NCBI RefSeq assembly: GCF_008641105.1
Contig: NZ_VTTI01000001.1
Coordinates: forward strand, 536,375-600,374
Direction of reading: 5' to 3'
Source of the DNA: Halopseudomonas salina
GTDB taxonomy: Bacteria > Pseudomonadota > Gammaproteobacteria > Pseudomonadales > Pseudomonadaceae
DNA length: 64,000 nucleotides
Within the stretch, counting starts at the first letter, position 1, and each line of letters opens with the position of its first letter. A model generated the notes under the pieces. That model was not told the DNA's origin. It did not search any database and was given only the letters and a program-made list of their open reading frames with translations. Position numbers and translations under genes: made by a program. Shown in pieces: positions 24,854 through 35,316 of this stretch.

Positions 24854-26929
24854 TCACACTCGGGCGAACTGCTGGCCCACAGCCAGCCATCGATCAATCA
24901 GCGGCTGACACTGTTGCGGGTACTGCTGTTGCATCAGACTGGCTGCTTCCTGCACCCGTGGTAGTAGATCGGCATCGCGTAGCAGGTCGGCAACCCGGAA
25001 CTGCACCACCCCGGTTTGACGGGTGCCCAGTACTTCACCAGGTCCGCGCAGTTGCAGATCCTTTTCTGCGATCACAAAGCCATCGGTGCTTTCACGCATT
25101 ATACCCAGCCGCTCGCGACCAAGATGTGACAGGGGCGCGTGGTAAAGCAGAACACAGTGGCTGGCCGTGCTGCCCCGTCCAACTCGGCCACGCAGCTGAT
25201 GCAGTTGCGCCAGCCCGAGTCGCTCGGGATTTTCGATTACCATCAGGCTGGCATTGGGAACATCCACCCCGACCTCAATGACAGTGGTGGCCACCAGCAG
25301 GTGCAGATCACCACCTTTGAAGGCTGCCATGATCTCGGCCTTTTCCATCGGTTTCATGCGACCGTGAATCAAACCGATGGAAAGTTGCGGAAGGCTTTCA
25401 CAGAGCATCTCCCATGTGCCTTCGGCAGCCTGAGCTTGCAACTGCTCTGACTCCTCGATCAACGTACAGACCCAGTAGGCTTGGCGTCCCTCGGCGCAGC
25501 CCATCTTGACCCGCTCGATTACTTCCTCGCGACGGCTGTCGGACACCAGAACGGTATTTACCGGCGTGCGGCCGGGTGGTAACTCATCCAGTACCGAGGT
25601 ATCCAGGTCTGCGTAGGCGCTCATTGCCAGCGTGCGTGGTATTGGTGTGGCGGTCATGATCAACTGATGGGGTGAGAACTGTCCGGCAGCACCCTTGTCG
25701 CGCAAAGCCAGGCGCTGCTGCACGCCAAAGCGGTGCTGTTCGTCGATGATTGCCAGCCCCAGGTTGTGGAATTGTACTTCCCCCTGAAACAGCGCATGGG
25801 TACCAACCACCATGGCTGCATCGCCGGTCTCGATCATCTGCAGCTGGTTCTGACGCGTCTTGCCCTTGAGTTTGCCCGCCAGCCAGGCTACGGATATACC
25901 CAGCGGTGCGAGCCAGGCGCTGAAATTGTTGAAATGCTGCTCGGCGAGAATTTCGGTAGGTGCCATCAGCGCTACCTGCCAGCCTGCTTCCAATGCCTGC
26001 AGTGCGGCCATCGCCGCTACCAAGGTCTTGCCGGAGCCAACATCGCCCTGAATCAGGCGCAGCATGGGTTGGCGCTGTTGCAGGTCGCGGGCAATTTCGC
26101 TGCCTACGCGTTGCTGGGCGCCGGTCAGGTTAAAGCCCAGTCGCGCCAGAAACAGCCCAGCCAGCTCCTTGCCGGGGGGCATCGCCGGAGCCTCGTGGCT
26201 GCGGATCTGAGCGCGCAGGTTGAGCATGGCCAACTGATGGGCCAGCAGCTCTTCAAACGCAAGACGATGCTGGGCCCAGTGCCGGCCCTCTTCCAGTGCT
26301 TCAAGGTCAACTGAGGGTGGCGGGCGGTGCAGGGTATGAATGGCCTCGCGCAGGGGGGCCAGCTGATACTCTTCGAGTATGTTCGCAGGCAGTAACTCGG
26401 TGAGGCTGTTGCCCTGGTCCAGCCAGGCCAGTGCGGCCTCGCTCAGGCTGCGCAAACGTTGCTGTGACAGCCCTTCGGTGCTCGGATAGATGGGCGTCAG
26501 TGTTTCGGCGACCGGTAGCGGCGTTATGGAGTCGAGGCTCTGCAGTTCCGGGTGATAAATCTCCAACCCCGACGCGCCAGGCCTTACCTCGCCATAACAG
26601 CGCCACTGGCTGCCTCGCTCCAGGTTGGCTTTCAGCGCACCGGAAAAGTAATAGAAGCGCAGACTCAATCCACCGGTCCCGTCATGCAATCGGCAGAGCA
26701 GACTCCGACGCCGCCCCATGACCACGTCGGTACCCTGCACTGTGCCCTCGACCACGGCATCCATGCCTGGGCGAAGGGCGCCGATGGGGGTGACGCGTGT
26801 ACGGTCCTGGTAGCGCAGTGGCAGGTGAAAGAGCACATCCTGCACGGAGCTGAGCCCAAGCTTGTGCAGTTTCTCGGCCAAAGCCGGGCCAACGCCCTTG
26901 AACACCGTCAGCGCGGTTTTCTCGGGCAT
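24854..26929 (-). CDS. recG: ATP-dependent DNA helicase RecG
   Basis: Branched-DNA helicase that remodels stalled forks and recombination intermediates. An N-terminal wedge (OB) domain is followed by helicase motifs: Walker A GDVGSGKTLVA, DEQH box IIDEQHRFGVQQR, TATPIPRTLAMS, and ending motifs ATTVIEVGVDVP and QLRGRVGRG. The ATG at 26929 gives 691 residues, the length I recall for Pseudomonas RecG; a GTG at 26947 would add six. It directly follows oxyR (21 bases), as in PAO1. Confidence 0.97.
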   Translation of the reverse strand: MPEKTALTVFKGVGPALAEKLHKLGLSSVQDVLFHLPLRYQDRTRVTPIGALRPGMDAVVEGTVQGTDVVMGRRRSLLCRLHDGTGGLSLRFYYFSGALKANLERGSQWRCYGEVRPGASGLEIYHPELQSLDSITPLPVAETLTPIYPSTEGLSQQRLRSLSEAALAWLDQGNSLTELLPANILEEYQLAPLREAIHTLHRPPPSVDLEALEEGRHWAQHRLAFEELLAHQLAMLNLRAQIRSHEAPAMPPGKELAGLFLARLGFNLTGAQQRVGSEIARDLQQRQPMLRLIQGDVGSGKTLVAAMAALQALEAGWQVALMAPTEILAEQHFNNFSAWLAPLGISVAWLAGKLKGKTRQNQLQMIETGDAAMVVGTHALFQGEVQFHNLGLAIIDEQHRFGVQQRLALRDKGAAGQFSPHQLIMTATPIPRTLAMSAYADLDTSVLDELPPGRTPVNTVLVSDSRREEVIERVKMGCAEGRQAYWVCTLIEESEQLQAQAAEGTWEMLCESLPQLSIGLIHGRMKPMEKAEIMAAFKGGDLHLLVATTVIEVGVDVPNASLMVIENPERLGLAQLHQLRGRVGRGSTASHCVLLYHAPLSHLGRERLGIMRESTDGFVIAEKDLQLRGPGEVLGTRQTGVVQFRVADLLRDADLLPRVQEAASLMQQQYPQQCQPLIDRWLAVGQQFARV

Positions 26930-26950
26930 GTTCAGGGGGCCTGGCACGGC

Positions 26951-27871
26951 TTACTTGCGCGTTTTCGGCTGGCCGACCGAGCACAGCCGGATGGAATCGC
27001 TGAGAATTTCGATCGCCTTGGGTCGTGGGAAACTGGCGCGCCAGGCGATGGCCACGGTGCGGTAGGGCGCGGGCGTCTTGAATGCCTTGGTGACCAGCAG
27101 CTCGGAACTGTAATAGCGATCGTCCGCCGCGGACATTGGCAGCACTGTCATGCCAATGCCGGATGCGACCATATGCCTGATGGTCTCCAGTGAACTGGAC
27201 TCGACTGTGGTATGACGGGTCTGTTCATCGCTCTTGCGTATGGTCGGGCAAGCCTCGAGTACCTGGTCACGGAAACAATGGCCCTCGCCCAATAGCAGTA
27301 ACTTGTTGTCGTCCAGTTCTTCCAGGCTCACGCTGTCACGCTGGGCCCAGGGGTGATTGGCTGGAATAAGCAGGCTGAAAGGTTCGTCGTACAAGGGACG
27401 AGTCAGTACATCCGGTTCATTGAATGGCAGTGCGATGATAATGGCATCCAGATCACCGTTGCGCAGCTTGTCACGCAGGACGTGGGTAAAGTTTTCTTCG
27501 ATATACAGCGGCATTTCCGGTGCCACGTTATGTAGCTGTGGTACCAGATGCGGGAACATGTATGGCCCGATAGTGTAGATTGCCCCTACCTTCAAGGGTG
27601 CAGAGAGCTGATTCTTGCCGGCAGTTGCCAGTTCCCGAATGGTCAGCGCCTCTTCGAGCACCTTTTGTGCCTGGGCGACAATGCGCTCGCCGATCGGGGT
27701 AACCCGCACGGCGCTCTTGCTGCGCTCGAAAATCATCACGCCTAGCTCGTCCTCCAGCTTCTTTACCCCCACGCTGAGTGTCGGCTGGGATACATGGCAA
27801 CGCTCGGCGGCGTGGCCAAAATGCTGTTCCTGGGCCAGGGTAACGATGTAGCGCAGTTCGGTCAGGGTCAT
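26951..27871 (-). CDS. oxyR: Hydrogen peroxide-sensing regulator OxyR
   Basis: LysR-type activator of 306 residues. N-terminal helix-turn-helix: FGHAAERCHVSQPTLSVGVK. The two redox cysteines are at positions Cys199 and Cys208 (GEGHCFRDQVLEAC), the same numbers as in E. coli OxyR, so it should form the peroxide-induced disulfide and switch on catalase and peroxidase genes. It is transcribed with recG downstream and is divergent from an NAD-dependent epimerase-like gene. Confidence 0.97.
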   Translation of the reverse strand: MTLTELRYIVTLAQEQHFGHAAERCHVSQPTLSVGVKKLEDELGVMIFERSKSAVRVTPIGERIVAQAQKVLEEALTIRELATAGKNQLSAPLKVGAIYTIGPYMFPHLVPQLHNVAPEMPLYIEENFTHVLRDKLRNGDLDAIIIALPFNEPDVLTRPLYDEPFSLLIPANHPWAQRDSVSLEELDDNKLLLLGEGHCFRDQVLEACPTIRKSDEQTRHTTVESSSLETIRHMVASGIGMTVLPMSAADDRYYSSELLVTKAFKTPAPYRTVAIAWRASFPRPKAIEILSDSIRLCSVGQPKTRK

Positions 27872-27940
27872 GGCGTATATACTGTTCCGGTGTTTAATCT
27901 GCCCAGCATAGCGGGTTGATCGATAGAGGAAAACAATCAG

Positions 27941-28795
27941 ATGAAACAGGTAGTGATAGCAGGATGTGGCGATCTAGGTACGGCTCTGGGCCTGCGCCTC
28001 AGGCAGCGTGGCTGGAAGGTGTTCGGCCTGCGCCGTGATACTTCGGCGTTGCCAGAGGGGATCGAGCCAATCATCGGCGATCTGACCTGCGTCGACAAAC
28101 CGGAACAATGGCCAGACAAGGTCGATTATCTGGTCTACTGCCCGGCTGCGGGCAAACGCGATGCACAGCTGTATCAACAGCTCTACGTCCAGGGTCTGGA
28201 GCATGTCCTTGGCTGGTTGAAGCAGGGTCGCAAGTTGCCGCGGCACCTGCTGCAAATCTCCAGTACCGGGGTCTATGCCCAGAAAGACGGCGAGTGGGTA
28301 ACCGAGAACAGCCGAGCCCTGCCCGAATCCGCTACCGGTCAGGCGCTGCTGCAGGCCGAGGACGTGGCTCTGCGCTGTGGCTTTCCCGCGTCAGTGGTGC
28401 GCTTGGCAGGTATCTATGGCCCTGGTCGAAACAGGTTGATCGACCAGGTGCGCAACGGCCTGCACGTTCCGCTCGAGCCGCCCCAGTACAGCAACCGGAT
28501 TCACCGCGACGACGCAGTAGCGCTGCTCGAGCATCTGTTGTTGGAGGCTGACAAGGACGAGTTGTTGGCACCTTGTTACCTTGGGGTGGATGACGAGCCG
28601 GCAAGCATGCATGAGGTGACCAGCTGGCTGGCTGAGCGGCTCGGCACGACGTTGCAGGAAAGTGGGCCGACGCCGGGTCGGGTCGGTAGCAAGCGCTGCA
28701 GCAACGCGCTGGCTCGCGAGAGCGGCTGGGCGCCCCGTTATCCGACTTTTCGCGAGGGGTATGGGGAGATGTTGCAAAGCGCCAGGCCCGACTAG
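27941..28795 (+). CDS. NAD(P)-dependent epimerase/dehydratase family protein
   Basis: 284-residue extended short-chain dehydrogenase-like protein (YeeZ-like). It starts with a Rossmann fold, VVIAGCGDLGTALGLRLRQR. In LLQISSTGVYAQKDGEWVTE the usual Tyr-x3-Lys is not obvious, so catalysis is uncertain, but VVRLAGIYGPGRNRL is the typical sugar-nucleotide epimerase motif. Substrate unknown. It is divergent from oxyR with a 69-base gap. Confidence 0.8.
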   Translation: MKQVVIAGCGDLGTALGLRLRQRGWKVFGLRRDTSALPEGIEPIIGDLTCVDKPEQWPDKVDYLVYCPAAGKRDAQLYQQLYVQGLEHVLGWLKQGRKLPRHLLQISSTGVYAQKDGEWVTENSRALPESATGQALLQAEDVALRCGFPASVVRLAGIYGPGRNRLIDQVRNGLHVPLEPPQYSNRIHRDDAVALLEHLLLEADKDELLAPCYLGVDDEPASMHEVTSWLAERLGTTLQESGPTPGRVGSKRCSNALARESGWAPRYPTFREGYGEMLQSARPD

Positions 28796-28871
28796 GGATC
28801 AAAGCCGCCTATCCGTTGTCCGAATACTGTAGGTAAATCACCTGCTGCATCGACATACAGGAGAAAGCGTG

Positions 28872-29303
28872 ATGAAAATCAACAAGACAGCTTCGGCACA
28901 CTGGGAAGGCGATCTCAAGCAGGGCAAGGGCAGCATTTCTACCGAAAGCGGTGTGCTTGATGCGCAACCCTACGGTTTCAATACCCGGTTTGAAGGCGGC
29001 AAGGGCACCAATCCCGAAGAGCTGATTGGTGCAGCCCATGCTGGCTGCTTCTCGATGGCCTTCTCCATGCTGCTCGGTGAAGAGGGTTTCACGCCCGATG
29101 GCATCGATACCAAAGCGACAGTTACCCTGGAAAAACAGGATGACGGATTTGCCGTTACCGCAGTCCATCTGGACATGCGAGCGCGTATACCGGGTATCGA
29201 CAAGGGGAAGTTCGAAGAGATCGCCAACAAGGCCAAGACGGGCTGTCCGATTTCCAAGCTGCTGAAAGCGGACATTACCCTGGATGCGGTTCTGGAAAGC
29301 TGA
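28872..29303 (+). CDS. osmC: OsmC-type peroxidase
   Basis: 143 residues. Thiol peroxidase of the OsmC/Ohr family that reduces organic hydroperoxides. The reactive Cys59 is in AAHAGCFSMAFS and the second Cys125 in KTGCPISK; PEELIGAAHA precedes the first. The sequence is nearer OsmC (YhfA/OsmC, with GKGTNPEELIGAAHAGCFSM) than Ohr. The start may be this ATG or the GTG three bases before it; AGGAG lies upstream. Its last codon and stop form half of a 19-base palindrome shared with ridA. Confidence 0.9.
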   Translation: MKINKTASAHWEGDLKQGKGSISTESGVLDAQPYGFNTRFEGGKGTNPEELIGAAHAGCFSMAFSMLLGEEGFTPDGIDTKATVTLEKQDDGFAVTAVHLDMRARIPGIDKGKFEEIANKAKTGCPISKLLKADITLDAVLES

Positions 29304-29316
29304 GTATTACTCAGCT
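29298..29316. terminator. Palindrome spanning two convergent stop codons
   Basis: AGCTGAGTA, one T, TACTCAGCT: a perfect nine-base inverted repeat that contains the TGA of osmC (29301-29303) and the TGA of ridA (29311-29313 on the other strand). It may fold in both transcripts and act as a shared 3' end, but no T-run follows. Confidence 0.45.
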
Positions 29317-29691
29317 GACAACCATAATGCCATCCATCTCTACCGGCACGCCCTTGGGCAGTGAAGCTACGCCAATGGCTGCGCGTGCCGGATAGGGCTG
29401 GCTGAAGTAACGCGCCATCACTTCGTTGACCAGGCTGAAGTGGCCCAGGTCGGTGAGGAAGATATTCAGTTTGACGATATCCTGCAGCGTACCGCCAGCC
29501 GCTTCGGCTACGGCGGTCAGGTTGTCGAACACCTGACAGATCTGCTGTTCCATTCCCTCGACCACTTCCATGGTCTCCGGGTCCAGTGGGATCTGACCTG
29601 ACAGGTATACCGTGTTGCCTACCTTGATGGCCTGGGAATATGGACCAATGGCAGCAGGTGCCCGGTCACTGGTAATGACTTGCTTGTTCAT
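29311..29691 (-). CDS. ridA: RidA family enamine/imine deaminase
   Basis: 126 residues. Hydrolyses reactive 2-aminoacrylate and similar enamines made by PLP enzymes. Family motifs: [30 protein letters not shown] and the active-site Arg in [20 protein letters not shown]. It follows spoT by 18 bases, as in many Pseudomonas and enteric relatives, and is the end of the gmk-rpoZ-spoT-ridA run. Confidence 0.95.
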   Translation of the reverse strand: MNKQVITSDRAPAAIGPYSQAIKVGNTVYLSGQIPLDPETMEVVEGMEQQICQVFDNLTAVAEAAGGTLQDIVKLNIFLTDLGHFSLVNEVMARYFSQPYPARAAIGVASLPKGVPVEMDGIMVVS

Positions 29692-29709
29692 TGAATCTCC
29701 GGAGTCGGA

Positions 29710-31863
29710 TCAGTTTTTAAGGCGGGTGATGCGCATCACGCCGCTGAGGGCCCGTATGCGCTTGATCAATTGTGAGAGGTGCAGGCGGTCGCGGACCCGT
29801 ACGACCAGTTGGACAACGCTGACACGCCCATCGCGCTCGTCGACACTTATCTTGTCGATACTCGCATCGGCCATGGTGATGCCGGTGGCCAGTTGAGCGA
29901 TGATGCCGCGCTCGTTGACTAGCTCGACCTTCAATTCCACAGTGAATTCGCCGCTGACGTCCTTGTCCCACGTCAGGTGCAGAGTTTTTTCGTTGCTGTG
30001 ACGATTCTCGGCCAGGTTGCTGCAGTTCTCCTGGTGGATCACCATACCCTTGCCAGATGACAAGTAGCCAACGATCGGGTCGCCGGGGATAGGATTGCAG
30101 CAGCGGGCAAAACTGACGACCAGGCCCTCGGTGCCCCGGATTGCCAGGGGCTTTTCCGCGGTGGACTCGGGCTCTGTGGCAGCCGGCTTTTTGGAAGCTG
30201 AGTCTGCAGAATCCACCGTGGGCTCGGTTGCCAGTAACCGACGGCCGACCACATAGGCCATGCGGTTTCCCAGTCCGATATCAGCCAGCAAGTCTTCCAT
30301 CAGCTCCATCTTGCAGTCCTTGAGTACCTGCTTGATGTTGCTTTCGGGAATCGCCCCCAGGTTGGTATCAAAACTGGCCAGGACCTTGTCCAGGAGACGC
30401 TCGCCCAGAGCAATCGACTCGGAATGGCGCTGGTGCTTGAGAAAGTGGCGGATGTTGCTGCGCGCCTTGCCGGTAATCACGAAGCTCAGCCAGGCGGGAT
30501 TGGGTCTGGCTCCGGGGGCGCGGATGACTTCGACCGTCTGGCCGCTTTCCAGAGGCTCGGACAGGGGCGCCAGGCGTCGATTGACCCTGCAGGCAATGCA
30601 ACTGTTGCCGACATCAGTGTGCACCGCGTAGGCAAAATCGACCGGTGTAGAGCCCTTGGGCAATTCCATGATGCGACCCTTGGGGGTAAAGATGTAAACC
30701 TCGTCAGGGAACAGGTCGATCTTTACGTTCTCGATGAACTCCAGCGAATTGCCGGCATTCTGCTGCAGTTCGAGTACGCCCTTGAGCCATTGACGGGTGC
30801 GGGCATGGTGACCGTTGATCACCTCGTCCTTGGACTTGTAGACCCAGTGTGCGGCAATACCATTGTTGGCCATCTCTTCCATTTCCTCGGTACGGATCTG
30901 GATCTCGATGGGCACACCATGCATGCCGAAGAGGGTCGTGTGCAGCGACTGGTAACCGTTCGCCTTGGGTATGGCGATATAATCCTTGAAACGTCCCGGG
31001 AAGGGCTTGTACAGACTGTGAATCGCACCGAGTACGCGGTAGCAGGTGTCGGGCTTGTCGACGATGATCCGGAAGGCATATACGTCCATGATCTCGTGGA
31101 ACGCCTTACGCTTGCCGCGCATCTTCTGGTAGATACCGAACAGGTGCTTCTCGCGGCCCATGACCTTGCCGGGCAGGCCCTCGCGCTCCAGGCAGTTCTG
31201 CAGGGAGTCGAGAATCTTGTTGAGCAGTTCCTTGCGATTGCCTCGGGCGGCACGCACAGCGCGGTGAATCAGGTCCGAACGCATCGGATGCATGGCCTTG
31301 AAGCCCAGATCCTCGAACTCGGTACTCAGACTATGCATACCTAGGCGATTGGCAATCGGCGCATAGATCTCCAGGGTTTCCTTGGCGATCCGCCGGCGTT
31401 TTTCCGGGGCCAGGGCGCCGAGGGTGCGCATGTTGTGCAAGCGGTCAGCCAACTTGACCAGGATTACGCGAATGTCGCGGGCCATGGCCAGCGCCATCTT
31501 CTGGAAGTTCTCGGCCTGGGCTTCAGCCTTGGTCTCGAAGGTCATTTGCGTGAGTTTGCTGACACCGTCGACCAGTTCGGCTACGGTTTCGCCAAACTGG
31601 GTAACCAGAGCGTCCTTGGGTATGCCGGTATCTTCAATCACGTCGTGCAACATGGCGGCCATCAGGCTCTGATGGTCCATGTGCATATCGGCCAGGATGT
31701 GGGCTACAGCCAGGGGATGGGTGACGTAGGCTTCACCGCTGCGCCGTGTTTGCCCATCGTGGGCCTGCTCGGCGTAATAATAAGCACGGCGGACCAGATT
31801 GATCTGGTCCGGCTCAAGATAGTTCTCCAGGCGCTCGGCGAACGCCTCGATGTCGGTCCCCAT
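29710..31863 (-). CDS. spoT: Bifunctional (p)ppGpp synthetase/hydrolase SpoT
   Basis: Makes and degrades the alarmone (p)ppGpp. Domains: HD hydrolase (about 20-170; HDVIEDTG), synthetase (about 210-330; RFKDYIAIPKANGYQSLHTT), TGS (about 355-415), helical and zinc-finger-like region with ARCCNPIPGD, and C-terminal ACT domain. A Ser/Ala/Pro/Glu-rich linker near 560-595 makes it slightly longer than typical. I use the ATG at 31863, matching the usual start; a TTG at 31956 with a GGAG site, and an ATG at 31944, would add about 30 residues. It follows rpoZ. Confidence 0.95.
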   Translation of the reverse strand: MGTDIEAFAERLENYLEPDQINLVRRAYYYAEQAHDGQTRRSGEAYVTHPLAVAHILADMHMDHQSLMAAMLHDVIEDTGIPKDALVTQFGETVAELVDGVSKLTQMTFETKAEAQAENFQKMALAMARDIRVILVKLADRLHNMRTLGALAPEKRRRIAKETLEIYAPIANRLGMHSLSTEFEDLGFKAMHPMRSDLIHRAVRAARGNRKELLNKILDSLQNCLEREGLPGKVMGREKHLFGIYQKMRGKRKAFHEIMDVYAFRIIVDKPDTCYRVLGAIHSLYKPFPGRFKDYIAIPKANGYQSLHTTLFGMHGVPIEIQIRTEEMEEMANNGIAAHWVYKSKDEVINGHHARTRQWLKGVLELQQNAGNSLEFIENVKIDLFPDEVYIFTPKGRIMELPKGSTPVDFAYAVHTDVGNSCIACRVNRRLAPLSEPLESGQTVEVIRAPGARPNPAWLSFVITGKARSNIRHFLKHQRHSESIALGERLLDKVLASFDTNLGAIPESNIKQVLKDCKMELMEDLLADIGLGNRMAYVVGRRLLATEPTVDSADSASKKPAATEPESTAEKPLAIRGTEGLVVSFARCCNPIPGDPIVGYLSSGKGMVIHQENCSNLAENRHSNEKTLHLTWDKDVSGEFTVELKVELVNERGIIAQLATGITMADASIDKISVDERDGRVSVVQLVVRVRDRLHLSQLIKRIRALSGVMRITRLKN

Positions 31864-31960
31864 GCCGCCTGCGAGGTGCTCCGGCTGAAAACGCTCAGCG
31901 GAGGTCTCCACGCCCTTGGCGGGCGTGCGGGTCTGGCCTGACATCGACCGGCCCAAGGAA

Positions 31961-32218
31961 TTACTCCTCCAGGTCGGATTCCATCGAGTACAGCGGCTCC
32001 TGCTGATCCTGAATCGCTTCCTGCGCCAGTATCTCGTTGGAAATCAGACCTGCAGCAATCTCCCGCAGTGCGACCACTGTGGGTTTGTCATTTTCCCAGG
32101 CAACCTTGGGCTCTTTGCCGCCGGTGGCTAGGAGGCGCGAACGCTTGGTGGCCAGCATGACCAGCTCAAAACGGTTTTCTACATTTTCCAGGCAGTCTTC
32201 AACGGTAACGCGGGCCAT
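31961..32218 (-). CDS. rpoZ: RNA polymerase omega subunit
   Basis: 85 residues. Small subunit that helps assemble RNA polymerase and forms part of a ppGpp site. [20 protein letters not shown] and LVALATKRSR-type helix 1 (here [15 protein letters not shown]) and [10 protein letters not shown] are diagnostic. It lies between gmk and spoT on the same strand. Confidence 0.97.
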   Translation of the reverse strand: MARVTVEDCLENVENRFELVMLATKRSRLLATGGKEPKVAWENDKPTVVALREIAAGLISNEILAQEAIQDQQEPLYSMESDLEE

Positions 32219-32318
32219 GGTGTACTCCGGTACGGCTTGACGATCAAAAACGACGGGCGCCCATATTATGAACGCAGGACCACGTAGTGTACTGAATCGG
32301 TCAGCACCATGACAAGAA

Positions 32319-32942
<624 letters not shown>

Positions 32943-33045
32943 TCAGGATGTCCTGAAGATTAACGGCTAGAATGGATGCCACGATTATAGGGACATTGAG
33001 TCCTGCCGTCATGTTGCGTTGCTGACGGCCCCGAGGAGAAACAGC

Positions 33046-34308
33046 ATGTTTTCGAAGTGGCAGTGGTTGGTTACCCGGATTGCCCACACACTCTGGGTGC
33101 GCGCTGCACTGTTTGCTTTGCTGGGTATTGCGGCAGCGCTGATTGCCGCGGCGCTGCAGGGTAGCCTGCCGATCCAGCTGGATCTCAAGCTTGGCGAGAA
33201 CGCGGTGGGAACCATTCTGGAGATCCTTGCCTCCAGTATGCTTGCGGTAACCACCTTTTCACTCAGTGTCATGGTCATGGCCTATGGAGCAGCGACCAAT
33301 AATGTGACACCACGGGCAACACGCCTGTTGATGCAGGACACCACCACGCAGAACGTACTGGGTACCTTCATCGGCACCTTCTTGTTCAGTCTCGTGGGCA
33401 TAACCGCCCTGAGTACCGAAACCTACGATGAGCGTGGCAGGGCGATCCTGTTTCTGGTCACCCTGGTGGTGATCCTGCTGGTGGTGGTGACTATCCTGCG
33501 CTGGATTCAGCATTTGTCCCATTTTGGCCGGGTCGGCGATACCACCGGGCGGGTCGAGGCCGTGACGCTGGAGGCGTTGAAAGATCGCGTATGCCACCCG
33601 GGTCTGGGTGGCATCCCAATGAAAGCTGCCGACTTCTCGCCTCCGGCCTCCGCTCGCCCGATCCATACGCAATCCACGGGTCTTGTGCAGCACCTGGACA
33701 TGGTCGAACTGTCTGAACTGGCAGAGGAGAACGATTGGGAAGTCTGGGTGGCGACATTGCCTGGTGCTTTTGTCAGCAGTCCGCGGCCGCTCGCCTGGGT
33801 GGCGGGAGCCGAAGGGGATGCGGCAGACGAAAAGATACGCAAGGTATTTACCCTGGGCAACGACAGGTCTTTCGATCAGGATCCGCGGTTCGGTCTGTCC
33901 GTGCTCGCGGAAATCGCTTCCCGGGCGCTCTCGCCAGCGGTCAACGATCCTGGCACCGCTATTGATGTGCTGGGCCGTGCGGTGAGAATTCTGTCCTACT
34001 ATTCGCAACAGAGTATGGGTGAGCGAGAGTGCGCGCCTATTTATTCTCGGATCAAGGTACCCCGGCTCGAGCTGCACGATCTGTTCGACGACATGTTCGC
34101 ACCTATAGCCAGAGACGGCGCAAGCCTGATCGAAGTACAGCTACGTCTGCAAAAGGGCTTGCTACTACTGGCAGGGCAGGGCCCGGAGCTGGCTATTTGC
34201 GCGCATCGCCAGGCTCTGCTGGCATTGAAGCATGCCGAGGCGGGAATGACTCTGGAGGAAGATCGGCAACGTCTGCGCGAACTGGTGGCGGGTTACCAAG
34301 GGGGCTGA
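33046..34308 (+). CDS. DUF2254 membrane protein
   Basis: 420 residues; function unknown. The N-terminal third holds four membrane segments (about 12-35, 58-80, 103-125, 138-160), with the family stretch LAVTTFSLSVMVMAYGAATN. The rest is a soluble domain with LAEIASRALSPAVNDPGTAI, the conserved DUF2254 motif. The ATG at 33046 follows GAGGAGAAAC; the frame extends further back but without such a site. It lies between divergent gmk and convergent yicC. Confidence 0.85.
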   Translation: MFSKWQWLVTRIAHTLWVRAALFALLGIAAALIAAALQGSLPIQLDLKLGENAVGTILEILASSMLAVTTFSLSVMVMAYGAATNNVTPRATRLLMQDTTTQNVLGTFIGTFLFSLVGITALSTETYDERGRAILFLVTLVVILLVVVTILRWIQHLSHFGRVGDTTGRVEAVTLEALKDRVCHPGLGGIPMKAADFSPPASARPIHTQSTGLVQHLDMVELSELAEENDWEVWVATLPGAFVSSPRPLAWVAGAEGDAADEKIRKVFTLGNDRSFDQDPRFGLSVLAEIASRALSPAVNDPGTAIDVLGRAVRILSYYSQQSMGERECAPIYSRIKVPRLELHDLFDDMFAPIARDGASLIEVQLRLQKGLLLLAGQGPELAICAHRQALLALKHAEAGMTLEEDRQRLRELVAGYQGG

Positions 34309-34323
34309 TGGGCCCCTCTGGCG

Positions 34324-35190
34324 TTATTCTATGTTCTGGACCTGCTCGCGCATCTGCTCGATATAGACCTTCAGATCAACGGCTGCCTGGGTGCTGCGAC
34401 TGTCAATCGCCTTGGAACCGAGGGTGTTGGCTTCGCGGTTGAATTCCTGCATCAGGAAATCCAGGCGTCGTCCCATGGCCTTGGTGCCAGACAGTATATG
34501 ACGTGCCTCCGCGACATGGGTGTCGAGCCGGTCGAGCTCCTCGGCAACATCCATTTTCTGCGCCAGTAATACCAGTTCCTGCTCGATGCGGGTGGTGTCC
34601 AGTTCCAGGCGGGCCTCGTTGAAGCGATCGATCAGCTTCTGCCGATACGCTGTGAGCAGGCCGGGCATCATCTCACGCAGGCTGGCGACCCTCTCACTTA
34701 TTGCCTCCAACCGTTCTTCCAGGAGTCTTTTCAGCTCGCTGCCCTCCCGTGCTCTCTGCGTCTTCAGGGCGGTCACCGCGTCCTCGAACAGGGCGCTGGC
34801 CTGAGGAATCAACTGGCCGTCGTCCATCTTGCTACCGGCGAGCACGCCGGGCCAGGCGAGCACCTCAAGCGGATTCACCTGGCAGGGGGCGTCCATCTGC
34901 TGGCTGATGCGTCGGGCTGCGGTGAGCAGTTGGTCAATTAGCGGCTGGTTGACCTGCAATGTGCTGTCGCTGCCCGCTGACGGATTGAAGCGCAGGGTGA
35001 CTTCCAGCTTGCCGCGGGCGAATTCCTTGCGCAGACGTTCGCGCAAGGGCCCTTCAAGTGAGCGAAAGCTCTCTGGCAAGCGCAGACTGGGCTCCAGAAA
35101 GCGATGATTGACCGAGCGAATTTCCCAGGCGAGGTTGCCCTGATCTGTGCTCAGCTCGCAGCGTGAGAATGCCGTCATGCTGTAAACCAT
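34324..35190 (-). CDS. yicC: YicC family endoribonuclease-type protein
   Basis: 288 residues. YicC proteins act on RNA (reported endoribonuclease activity) and lie next to rph or gmk in many bacteria. N-terminal YicC domain: MVYSMTAFSRCELS and WEIRSVNHRFLEPSLRLPES; C-terminal DUF1732: DVAEELDRLDTHVAEARHIL, then GRRLDFLMQEFNREANTLGS. The ATG at 35190 has AGGAGG eight bases upstream, so the 66 additional upstream residues in the same frame are not used. It is divergent from rph. Confidence 0.93.
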   Translation of the reverse strand: MVYSMTAFSRCELSTDQGNLAWEIRSVNHRFLEPSLRLPESFRSLEGPLRERLRKEFARGKLEVTLRFNPSAGSDSTLQVNQPLIDQLLTAARRISQQMDAPCQVNPLEVLAWPGVLAGSKMDDGQLIPQASALFEDAVTALKTQRAREGSELKRLLEERLEAISERVASLREMMPGLLTAYRQKLIDRFNEARLELDTTRIEQELVLLAQKMDVAEELDRLDTHVAEARHILSGTKAMGRRLDFLMQEFNREANTLGSKAIDSRSTQAAVDLKVYIEQMREQVQNIE

Positions 35191-35316
35191 CGGTTGGCCT
35201 CCTGGCGCACTAGAATAATTGAAGCCGCATTCTACTCCGGTGGAGACGCAGGTGTCGCCCGCTTGGCTTGACCCGTATAATCCGGGGACACATACCCGCA
35301 GTACAAGGATTCCAAG

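Noticed and set aside
30424..31344. 306-residue plus-strand open frame opposite spoT
   Set aside because: Antisense to invariant SpoT motifs and composition follows codon bias of the opposite strand.
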